DNA of 24,231 bases. Origin: an uncultured Lachnospiraceae bacterium. GTDB taxonomy: Bacteria; Bacillota; Clostridia; Lachnospirales; Lachnospiraceae. The notes beneath the pieces are model-generated. The model did no database searches. It worked only from the letters and a program-made list of their open reading frames with translations, and was not told where the DNA came from. Below are positions 7,501 through 14,461 of the stretch, one piece after another (position 1 is the first letter of the stretch; every line of letters starts with the position of its first letter). The stretch is from positions 1-24,231 of the forward strand of contig CAJUQY010000044.1 in assembly GCA_910588815.1 (NCBI GenBank), read 5' to 3'. Made by a program: the position numbers and the translations under genes.

Positions 7501-8382
7501 TCAGGCATTCAGATTCCGTATCCGGTAAAAAAGCCATGCACAGCCAATCCCTGAAAGACCGAGAATGGGGAGGGAGTAGAGGAGGGGCTGGCCGGCGGGG
7601 CTGCCCAGAAAAAAGAAAGAGGTGATATTGGCCGCCCAGTGAAAAATGAGGACAGAGGTCAGATTCCGGAAGCACTCGGCCGTGTGGGCCAGTAGAAGTC
7701 CCATGCAAAAGCCATAAAGGGTCTGGGGCGCATTGCCGTGAAAAATACCGAACAGGACTGCGGTGAGGACTCCGGAAAAGACCGGGCCGAAATACCGGCG
7801 GATCCCGAAATAGCCGAGGCCGCGGAAAACCAGTTCTTCGGCCGCGGGGATTGCCAGGCAGACAGAGAGAAAATGGAGCAGCGGGTTTGTATTTTCCGTA
7901 ACGGCTTCAATGGCGCCGGGGGAAGAAAACAGCTCCGGCAGCCTGGAAAGCGCCATAAGAAGGTTGAAGAAGACTGCCCCTGAGGCGCCGAAAGCGGCCG
8001 CATAGAGATAACCGGAAGCCGGGAACAGCCGGCCGGCCGGAAAGCGCATGTCTTCCTGGCAGGAACCGGAAAGCGGGTTTTTGGTTTTCCGGCCGGAAAC
8101 CCACAACAGCTCGTTCTTTTGGAACCGGCGGTAGAGAAAGCCCAGGACGCCGCCGGTAAAAAGAGCGGCGGCGCAGGAATATATAATAGGGAGGTTCGCC
8201 TCCAGAAAACGGGCGGCCCCGGAAATTTCTTCCATGGAAGAAAGAAGGACCAGAAAAACGGCGGCTGTCAGATAAGCGGTCAGAATATAAAACAGCAGGG
8301 GAAGGATCAGAAAACAAAGCAGGGCCAGGGCTTTTTCCAGGATGTCTTTTGCAGAAGCCGGCTTTAGGGGAATCAGGTTCAT
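7501..8382 (-). CDS. CPBP-family (CAAX/Rce1-like) intramembrane metalloprotease
   Basis: 293-residue polytopic membrane protein. Hydrophobic segments cover about 17-50, 65-85, 125-150, 165-185 and several to the C-terminus. The three Abi/CPBP motifs are present: EELVFRG (EExxxR, residues 182-187), FGIFH (FxxxH, 211-215) and a later histidine in FHWAANIT. These residues form the glutamate-based metal site in Rce1 relatives. Bacterial members serve in bacteriocin self-immunity, protein processing or unknown roles. A GGAGG lies just upstream of the ATG. It is 65 bases downstream of the Fic gene on the same strand, so the two may be cotranscribed. Its substrate is unknown. Confidence 0.9.
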   Translation of the reverse strand: MNLIPLKPASAKDILEKALALLCFLILPLLFYILTAYLTAAVFLVLLSSMEEISGAARFLEANLPIIYSCAAALFTGGVLGFLYRRFQKNELLWVSGRKTKNPLSGSCQEDMRFPAGRLFPASGYLYAAAFGASGAVFFNLLMALSRLPELFSSPGAIEAVTENTNPLLHFLSVCLAIPAAEELVFRGLGYFGIRRYFGPVFSGVLTAVLFGIFHGNAPQTLYGFCMGLLLAHTAECFRNLTSVLIFHWAANITSFFFLGSPAGQPLLYSLPILGLSGIGCAWLFYRIRNLNA

Positions 8383-8447
8383 GGGAAGCCTCCGGGGAAT
8401 TGGTGGGGGTCTTAACAGCGTAACATCTTTGAAGGGGATTTCAATGG

Positions 8448-9551
8448 TCAGCCTGTCCGCTGCCTGAACCGGTATTTGCCTTTTCCGTGTCCGGACACCG
8501 GCTCGATGACACCACGGTCTTTCATTTCTTTCAAAAGCTCAGATGCCCTGGACGGTTTGATCTCAATGATTTCCATCACATCCGAACGTCCAAAGATCGT
8601 TTGATCCGGAAATGCCTTGCGCAGTTTGAGAATATGGTTTGCGGTTTTCGATTGAAATTTTTTCTCGATGTCCGCTTTTATGACACTAATGTCCGGCTTT
8701 TTTGTTTCAATGTCCGGTTTTTCTGCTTCCTTGAATATTCCGCTGATGTGCAATGTCCGGTTTTGAAGCGGATGATTCTCGTTCAGAAGGAGATTGCGCA
8801 GGAAGATCTCAAGATATTCTGTCGTTTCATAAATACCATTTTTCAGATCATTATAGTTTGCCCTGACCAGTGAATTCCGAAAGTACCACGCATTCTCGGC
8901 AAAAATGTCGTTCGTTACATCAAAGCCCAGCGTGCGGAGGTACTTGATAAAAAATACTGCTGTCGTTCTGGTATTCCCCTCGCCGAATACATGGATCTGC
9001 CACAGTCCGGATACGAACACAGCGAGGTGATGAATGATCTCATTCATGGAGAGATTTCGATAGGAAAATTTCTTCTCTTGAAAAAAGTCATAGTCCAGAG
9101 TCGCCCGCAATTCCGTGGCGCTTCCATAGAGTACAGTCTTTCCGTTCAGTATCCATTCTTTTTTTGTAATGTTATAGTCCCGGATGCATCCCGCATGGGG
9201 ATAGATGCCGGTAAAGAGTTTTCTGTGAATGGAAAGATACTCGTTCGGCGAAAAACTGAACGCCCGCTCGCACAGGAGTGCTGCAATCCTCGCCGAAACC
9301 TTGTCAGCCTCTTCGATACGATTCTTTGCATCACGGGCAGGATGCTTCTCGTAATAGGTCTGCAAGAGCGTATTTGCCTCTTCAAAGGAAATCTCGCCCT
9401 CAATGTTGCGAATGGCAGTATGCACCAGATACTCCGATGTTTTTAGCCCATCGACCGCCTGCAGGCCAATGGCAGTATGCCATGCATACCCTCTATCTCG
9501 TTTATCCGGCTCGGATTCTTTGATATATTCCTTAAAGGGGTCCTGGTTCAC
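8448..9551 (-). CDS. Fic-domain protein with C-terminal winged-helix-like region
   Basis: 367-residue soluble protein starting at GTG 9551, with GAGGT upstream at suitable spacing. The Fic core motif is HVFGEGNTRTT (His187), a variant of HPFx(D/E)GNxR that keeps the catalytic His, acidic residue, Asn and first Arg. The usual second Arg is absent. Fic enzymes transfer AMP or other phosphate-linked groups onto hydroxyl side chains. Near the N-terminus, AIRNIEGE (47-53) resembles the inhibitory helix (S/T)xxxE(G/N) but has Ile in place of Ser/Thr. Residues about 300-365 (FGRSDVMEIIEIKPSRASELLKEM and a basic tail) look like a winged helix, so DNA binding or autoregulation is possible. The gene is visibly more AT-rich than its neighbours, suggesting separate acquisition. 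Confidence 0.9.
   Translation of the reverse strand: MNQDPFKEYIKESEPDKRDRGYAWHTAIGLQAVDGLKTSEYLVHTAIRNIEGEISFEEANTLLQTYYEKHPARDAKNRIEEADKVSARIAALLCERAFSFSPNEYLSIHRKLFTGIYPHAGCIRDYNITKKEWILNGKTVLYGSATELRATLDYDFFQEKKFSYRNLSMNEIIHHLAVFVSGLWQIHVFGEGNTRTTAVFFIKYLRTLGFDVTNDIFAENAWYFRNSLVRANYNDLKNGIYETTEYLEIFLRNLLLNENHPLQNRTLHISGIFKEAEKPDIETKKPDISVIKADIEKKFQSKTANHILKLRKAFPDQTIFGRSDVMEIIEIKPSRASELLKEMKDRGVIEPVSGHGKGKYRFRQRTG
8668..8724 (-). repeat. 21-bp in-frame repeat within the Fic gene
   Basis: ATGTCCG(C/G) recurs at 8668, 8689 and 8710 with an exact 21-base period. On the coding strand this gives a seven-residue repeat, KPDIETK-KPDISVI-KADIEKK, between the Fic domain and the winged-helix-like region. 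It is probably a linker or short coiled coil and could vary in copy number between strains. Confidence 0.75.
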
Positions 9552-9582
9552 TTCCGATTACCTCGCTGTATCTGCACTCTTC

Positions 9583-9644
9583 GACAAAATTTTGTCCGGT
9601 CGCCTCTCGGCATATGTTCTTTGCACACCGCATTTTCGATGCGG
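9583..9644. promoter_or_regulatory. Two dyads in the Fic leader
   Basis: A perfect 14-bp palindrome GACAAAATTTTGTC lies at 9583-9596. A hairpin CCGCAT-TTTCG-ATGCGG lies at 9628-9644. Both fall between the Fic promoter and its GTG start, so they would be in the leader RNA or serve as operators downstream of the start site. Neither has a terminator T run on the minus strand. Confidence 0.5.
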
Positions 9645-9652
9645 ACATATCT

Positions 9653-9681
9653 ATTATACCTCTTACATTACAAAAAACCAA
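9653..9681 (-). promoter_or_regulatory. Probable promoter of the Fic gene
   Basis: On the minus strand, TTGGTT (complement of 9676-9681) and a perfect TATAAT (complement of 9653-9658) are 17 bases apart. It diverges from the methyltransferase promoter about 60 bases away. Confidence 0.6.
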
Positions 9682-9720
9682 TTCTTTTTGCAGAGAGGAC
9701 TTGCCGGTGCCGCGGGTATA

Positions 9721-9749
9721 TTGAAATCGGCTCGGTTTTTGGGTATAAT
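9721..9749 (+). promoter_or_regulatory. Strong sigma-A promoter of the methyltransferase/ATPase/HNH operon
   Basis: TTGAAA (9721-9726) and TATAAT (9744-9749) are separated by exactly 17 bases. This is near consensus and lies 40 bases before the first start codon. No other good promoter was found until after the HNH gene, so it probably drives six genes. Confidence 0.8.
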
Positions 9750-9789
9750 AAAATGTAATTTTCAGCCAAAACGAACAAGGGGTGGCGGG

Positions 9790-11232
9790 ATGGAGCGTTT
9801 ATATATCAATCAGATCAAGTCTTTTTTGAAAGGCCGCTTCCATGAGGAGAACGAAAGAAAATTCATATTGAGTATGCTTCTTCTCCGTTTTGCAGGTCTT
9901 GAGTTTGAGAAAGAATGTGCCGAATTAAAGTCTGAGGGCTGGAGGTACGAGGATCAGGCATCTTGGGAAGGAAAAAGCATTTATTTTCCGAGGGGAGTAA
10001 GGTGGGAGGCATTAGAGAAAAGAGAAGGGCAGGATTTGAGAAAGGGGCTTTACGACGCATTCCGCCTGATGGATGTGCCGGGGAGCAAATATCGGGGGCT
10101 CGTGTATCCAAAGAGCGTGACCGGAAGCTTTGATGAGGACGAGCTTGCCGGGCTGTTTCACATCACAGGGGAGCTTTCATTTGGCCGTCATGGGGAGGAA
10201 GGCTCGGATTTTTCACAGCTTTACGAGTTTATGCTGCAGTATCTGACGGACTGGAGCATAAAACAGATGGGGAGCTATTGTACGCCCCGCCAGATTGCCC
10301 GGCTCATGGTGGGGCTGCTGGAACCAGAGGGAGGGATTATCTATGATCCCTGCTGCGGCTCCGGAAGTATGCTGCTGTGCGCGGCGGACTATATGAGAAG
10401 CAAAAAACAAAACTATGGGCTTTACGGACAGGAAGCGGATGAGACTGCCTGGAAGATGGCGCGCATCAACCTGATTTTAAGGGGGGAGGAGGCCGATCTG
10501 GGATCGGCGGCAGCCGATGCCCTTCAGTATGACCTGCATGGGGAACTGCAGGCCGATGTTGTGCTGGCGAATCCGCCGTTTCAAAGGCACGGGAGAGGCC
10601 AGGGCCGGATATCAGATGACGTACCGTGGAAGCCGGGTTTTCCTGCCGCCCAAAAAGGGGATTTCGTGTGGCTGCAGCATATGCTTTCCCATTTGAAAGA
10701 GAATGGCAGGATAGCTTCCGTGTTCAGTAACGGGATTTTGGCCGGCCAGCGGAGAGAAGAACGGGAGTTCCGCGCTGCGCTTTTGCGGGAGGATCTGGTG
10801 GAGGCTGTATTTACCCTTCCACCGGGGTTGTTTTATACCACAAAGGCGGCGGTTTCCCTGTGGGTATTAAAGAAAGATAAGGAAAGCGTCTGCAGAAAAA
10901 GGATATTGTTTGTGGATGCCAGGAAGCTTGGAAAGGCAGAGGGCGGCTTAACCGTATTTTCGGATCTGGAGAGGGAAGAACTGGTTTCGGCTTACAGGAA
11001 TTACCAGAATGGAATCCAGGATGACCGGCCGGGATTTTGCCGGCAGGTGCCGGTAACAGAAATCGAGGCGGATGAGTATTCTATGGCGCCGGAACGGTAT
11101 GTTATGGACAGGCGGCAAAAACTGCTGAAACTAGAAGAATTAGAGAGCCGTGAGGCCGAGCTGGAGGGCAGGCTTAAGGAACTTTTGGGGAAAAACAGGG
11201 ATATGTTGAATTTAATTCTTAACGGCAAATAG
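9790..11232 (+). CDS. hsdM: Type I modification methyltransferase subunit, HsdM-like (M1)
   Basis: 480-residue N6-adenine DNA methyltransferase. The frame is open upstream to about 9403, but that part overlaps the Fic gene and promoter region; ATG 9790 with GGGGTGGCGGG upstream is taken. Residues 1-150 resemble a shortened HsdM N-terminal helical domain. The gamma-class catalytic core follows: cofactor loop SYCTPRQIARLMVGLLEP (162-179), motif I DPCCGSG (186-192), and catalytic motif IV NPPF (261-264). A charged coil (KLEELESREAELEGRLKELL) ends the protein, where HsdM normally contacts HsdS. It should methylate adenine in a site chosen by the HsdS encoded two genes later. All key residues look intact. 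A second, different methyltransferase follows after 10 bases. Confidence 0.9.
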   Translation: MERLYINQIKSFLKGRFHEENERKFILSMLLLRFAGLEFEKECAELKSEGWRYEDQASWEGKSIYFPRGVRWEALEKREGQDLRKGLYDAFRLMDVPGSKYRGLVYPKSVTGSFDEDELAGLFHITGELSFGRHGEEGSDFSQLYEFMLQYLTDWSIKQMGSYCTPRQIARLMVGLLEPEGGIIYDPCCGSGSMLLCAADYMRSKKQNYGLYGQEADETAWKMARINLILRGEEADLGSAAADALQYDLHGELQADVVLANPPFQRHGRGQGRISDDVPWKPGFPAAQKGDFVWLQHMLSHLKENGRIASVFSNGILAGQRREEREFRAALLREDLVEAVFTLPPGLFYTTKAAVSLWVLKKDKESVCRKRILFVDARKLGKAEGGLTVFSDLEREELVSAYRNYQNGIQDDRPGFCRQVPVTEIEADEYSMAPERYVMDRRQKLLKLEELESREAELEGRLKELLGKNRDMLNLILNGK

Positions 11233-11242
11233 GAGAACAGGT

Positions 11243-12529
11243 ATGGCAGTATGGAGACGTGCATGTGTGGAACTATGCCGGACTGTGGCCGGGCTGTTGG
11301 AAGAGAACGGGATGTGGCAGACGGCGGCACTGGAGCTTTTCAATGACTTCTCTCTGATTCTCTATGCACTGACTTTTGACCGGGATGCCGACAGCACGTC
11401 TTTCGACGACCTGCTGAGAGGACCGGAATACCAGAGAGTGATAGAGAAGATTTTGGGCAGATATCCGGATCTAAAAGAGTTTAATTACGAATTTGGCAGA
11501 GGCCTGGGAAAGCTCCGTGAGGAAGCCTGGAGGGAGCTGGCAGCGGGTTTCCGTGTGTGCGCGGGAGAAGAGCAATTGCGCGAATGCGGCGGGGAGATAT
11601 TCGACTATGTACTGCAGAGTATGTACAGGAAAGAGCAAATCGGCAATTTTATCACCCCGCAGCCATTGGCGGAGCTGATGGCAGATATGCTTGAACCAAA
11701 ACAGGGGGAGCTGGTGATCGACCCGGTCTGCGGCTGTGGCCGGCTCTTGACCGCGGCTGCCGCCAGGTGTAGAGACTGCCGCTATATTGGCAACGACCTG
11801 GACGGGAGGATAAGAACAACCGCCTTTTTTAATATGGCGTTTCATGGACTCAGGGGCGCAGAGCTTTATCAGAAGGATTTTCTGAGAGGCATATGGGAGA
11901 GAGAAGGAGATCTGATTCTGGCCAATCCGCCATACAGCGATGATATCCATGAGACCATCCGTTTTTTAAAAAAGATTATGGAAACATTAAAAACAGGCGC
12001 CAGGTGCGGCGTGCTGGTTCCGGAGGGTTTTTTAACCAATGCCGCCAATGCCCAGGTCATTGCCATGCGCCGGATTTTGACTTGCCGCTACAGCCTGGAA
12101 GCGGTGATATCACTTCCCAGGAAAATATACAGGCCGTATACCTTCAGCAAATCCTCTTTGATTCTTTTGAAAAAGGAATCCCCGTCGCCTGGGCATCTGA
12201 CATTTTTTGACAGTGTGGCAGAATACGAGGGGCCGGAAAATCAATTTTCGGATGAGGCCTATGGACGGGAAATGAGGCGGATCGCGGAAGCATGGAAGCG
12301 CTGGAGGCAGCACGGAAAAGCCCGCGTAAGCGGGGACGACGGTTTCTGGGCGACGTCATTGGAAGAGATTGAGGCGAAGGGGTATGTACTTGGCGCCGAA
12401 GATTACCGGAAATCGGGCTATGAGTATGTGAAACCGCGAAGGAATCAGGTGTGGGACGATATTTTTGCGGGGCAGAACGAGCTGGAACGCTCTGCCCTGG
12501 ACTATTTCAGAGAGGATTCTGCAATATGA
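11243..12529 (+). CDS. Second N6-adenine methyltransferase, divergent HsdM-like (M2)
   Basis: 428-residue protein with the same gamma-class order as M1 but little obvious identity to it. It has an N-terminal helical domain of about 125 residues, the loop NFITPQPLAELMADMLEP (135-152), motif I DPVCGCG (160-166) and motif IV NPPY (228-231). The unusual Cys residues in motif I keep the DPxxGxG spacing, so activity is plausible. The N-terminal domain (NDFSLILYALTFDRDADSTSFDDLL) is not one I recognise. Ribosome site AGGAGA; the stop overlaps the hsdS start as ATGA. Two dissimilar M subunits with one S suggest a mixed M1-M2-S enzyme, or one subunit acting only as a structural or sensing partner. Confidence 0.85.
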   Translation: MAVWRRACVELCRTVAGLLEENGMWQTAALELFNDFSLILYALTFDRDADSTSFDDLLRGPEYQRVIEKILGRYPDLKEFNYEFGRGLGKLREEAWRELAAGFRVCAGEEQLRECGGEIFDYVLQSMYRKEQIGNFITPQPLAELMADMLEPKQGELVIDPVCGCGRLLTAAAARCRDCRYIGNDLDGRIRTTAFFNMAFHGLRGAELYQKDFLRGIWEREGDLILANPPYSDDIHETIRFLKKIMETLKTGARCGVLVPEGFLTNAANAQVIAMRRILTCRYSLEAVISLPRKIYRPYTFSKSSLILLKKESPSPGHLTFFDSVAEYEGPENQFSDEAYGREMRRIAEAWKRWRQHGKARVSGDDGFWATSLEEIEAKGYVLGAEDYRKSGYEYVKPRRNQVWDDIFAGQNELERSALDYFREDSAI

Positions 12530-14148
12530 CGGTGAAACTGATGCCTTTGGAAACAGTGGCCAATATTTATTCAGGCTCAAGCCTCAAAAACAGACAGGAT
12601 GTTTTTGGGGAAGAAGGGTGTCCCTGGGTGAAAGTGGAGGATTTGAAGAACGGGGAGCTTGAGACGGCCTCCCGCCGCCTGTCGCCGGATGGAGTGAAGC
12701 AGGTAAGGGTGTCGCCTGTGCAGACCGTGTTTTTTTCCAGCACGGGAACGATCGGAAAGGTGGGGATAACCAAGGTTCCCATGGCTCCAAGCAACAATAT
12801 CATCGCCGTGGAGTTTGACAGGGAGCAGGTGGAGCCTCTTTACGGCATGTACTGCCTTCTGGCCATGGGGGAGGAATTGAGGGCGGAGGCGGGAGGAGCC
12901 GTCTATGCCTCCCTTCGTCTTTCCGTATTCCGGAAATTTCGGATTCCTGTCCCGTCCCCCGAGGTGCAGAAAAGGATTGCCGCAAAACTGGCCGCTCTGC
13001 ATAAAAGCCGGCTTGGGCAGGAAGCGCTGATTGAGCATGTGAAGCAGGCGGTTCCCGTACTGTTTGACAGCTATTTCAGTGAGCACATCGAAGGGGTGAT
13101 CCGGAAACAGCGTTATCTGAAATTGGGTGAGTGCGCAGATATCCTGTTAAACGGAGCGGCAAAAAAGAAGGAGGGAAGGCCCGTCCGCTATGTGGCGACT
13201 TCCCGGCTGGATGACTGGGAGATTTCGGAAAATAAAATTCCCTCGGAGGAGGCGGAGCCGGATAAGGCGGACAGGTACCGCCTCCATGCCGGTGATATTG
13301 TGATGAACCGCATCAACAGTGCAGAGCGGCTGGGAAAATGTGGGATTATTTTTGCGGAGCCAGAGGAAATGACTGTTTTTGGGCAGAATACTCTGAGGAT
13401 ACGGGCGGCTTCTCATGTGTGCAGTCCGCTGTTTTTGTTTGCGTGGCTGACCCATTCTTATGCAAAACAGTATATCCGGGAAAATGCGAAAAATTCTACG
13501 TCGTTCCAAAGCTCATTAAATAAACAGGTTCTTATGGAGCTTCCGGTTCCCCTGGCGGATCTGCCGCGGCAGGAGAAATATTCCGAAGAACTGGAACATT
13601 ATTTTGCCTATATCCGCACTGCGGAGGAGATTCTTGAAACCCTGAAGGGACTGCAGCAGGTTTGGTATGACAAAATACGGTTTTTACTGCAGCGGGCCAG
13701 GGAAGGACAGGCGGATCTGGACCGTGTCGGCGATTATCAGGAGGGACGGTATTGGACTGCCCCCACGGGCACTATTTGTTTTTACGATTCCTTTCTGGAG
13801 TGCATTCAGGTCCCGCCGGGGGAGGCGGGACAGATCCGATTGGCCAGACTTCCTTTGGGAGTTGAAATACAGTTTTTAGATGGGGTGAGAAGGGCGGAGC
13901 AGGAAGATTACGGATGCCTGGAGCACAAGAGACTGAAACGGGTAAGCGGGGATACCTTACAGGTGATCACAATGGAGCCGGTGGCCTATCGGTCCGGAAA
14001 AACGCCGGAGAGGGAGGAGACGGACAGACAGTTGGAAGAAAACGGGATATTCAGTGAGCAGCAGGATTTCGGCTACATACGCTGTTTTCGGGAAGTAACC
14101 TTTGGGGAGGGCGAAACAGCAGAACAGTGTTTATCAGACGGTTTTTGA
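12526..14148 (+). CDS. hsdS: Type I specificity subunit HsdS with extra C-terminal region
   Basis: 540-residue protein. Start ATG 12526 overlaps the M2 stop. Two target-recognition domains are visible: residues 1-145 (PLETVANIYSGSS, then WVKVEDL) and about 195-345 (LKLGECADILLNG, then RLHAGDIVMNRI). They are separated and followed by the conserved coil regions (EVQKRIAAKLAAL at 145-157; RQEKYSEELEHYF and WYDKIRFLLQ at 347-388). This is the standard two-half-site layout and should fix a bipartite DNA target. Normal HsdS proteins end near residue 400; here about 140 further residues follow, beta-rich and acidic, with no motif I recognise. That part could dock the ATPase/HNH effector, which is inference. 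Confidence 0.88.
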   Translation: MTVKLMPLETVANIYSGSSLKNRQDVFGEEGCPWVKVEDLKNGELETASRRLSPDGVKQVRVSPVQTVFFSSTGTIGKVGITKVPMAPSNNIIAVEFDREQVEPLYGMYCLLAMGEELRAEAGGAVYASLRLSVFRKFRIPVPSPEVQKRIAAKLAALHKSRLGQEALIEHVKQAVPVLFDSYFSEHIEGVIRKQRYLKLGECADILLNGAAKKKEGRPVRYVATSRLDDWEISENKIPSEEAEPDKADRYRLHAGDIVMNRINSAERLGKCGIIFAEPEEMTVFGQNTLRIRAASHVCSPLFLFAWLTHSYAKQYIRENAKNSTSFQSSLNKQVLMELPVPLADLPRQEKYSEELEHYFAYIRTAEEILETLKGLQQVWYDKIRFLLQRAREGQADLDRVGDYQEGRYWTAPTGTICFYDSFLECIQVPPGEAGQIRLARLPLGVEIQFLDGVRRAEQEDYGCLEHKRLKRVSGDTLQVITMEPVAYRSGKTPEREETDRQLEENGIFSEQQDFGYIRCFREVTFGEGETAEQCLSDGF

Positions 14149-14461
14149 AGAATTTCTTCTGGCCATGCAGCCTCTTGCCTGCCATATGGTGGGAAAGCAG
14201 GTGGCCGTGCGGGCGGGAAAAGACCGCTTTGGAGATTACGGGATTCAGGATGTGATTGCCGCCGTGCGTCTTTTGGAGCATGCGGGCCTGTTGGAGAGAC
14301 GGCAGGGACTGTACCTGAATTATGACGGAGACTACGGACAGGGAGAGACGCGGCAGATGATCCTGGACTACAGCGGAAAGCCCATTCCCATTGATACGTG
14401 GATCTGTGGGGATGTGAGGGAACAGGAGACGGATGATGCAGCTGATAAAGGTTTGGATTGA
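14102..14461 (+). CDS. Small unrecognised protein, possible winged helix
   Basis: Up to 119 residues, from TTG 14102 (GGAAG six bases upstream) or, less likely, from ATG 14165, which gives 98 residues. It overlaps the end of hsdS by 47 bases and the start of the ATPase gene by 29 bases, which supports translation as part of the operon. A central segment (YGIQDVIAAVRLLEHAGLLERR followed by a short strand LYLNYDGD, written here as separate parts) looks like a helix-turn-helix plus wing. I do not know its family. It could be an adaptor or small regulator of the neighbouring ATPase. An alternative is that it was once part of the hsdS C-terminal extension and became separated by a frame change. 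Confidence 0.6.
   Translation: MGRAKQQNSVYQTVFEEFLLAMQPLACHMVGKQVAVRAGKDRFGDYGIQDVIAAVRLLEHAGLLERRQGLYLNYDGDYGQGETRQMILDYSGKPIPIDTWICGDVREQETDDAADKGLD

Noticed and set aside
6258..7508. Long open frame of 416 codons on the minus strand opposite the aminotransferase gene
   Set aside because: It mirrors a highly recognisable PLP enzyme and shows no domain character or good ribosome site of its own; GC-rich codon use often opens the opposite frame.
9403..9789. Upstream extension of the M1 methyltransferase frame
   Set aside because: It runs antisense to the Fic gene and across both promoters; no methyltransferase-like sequence is in it.
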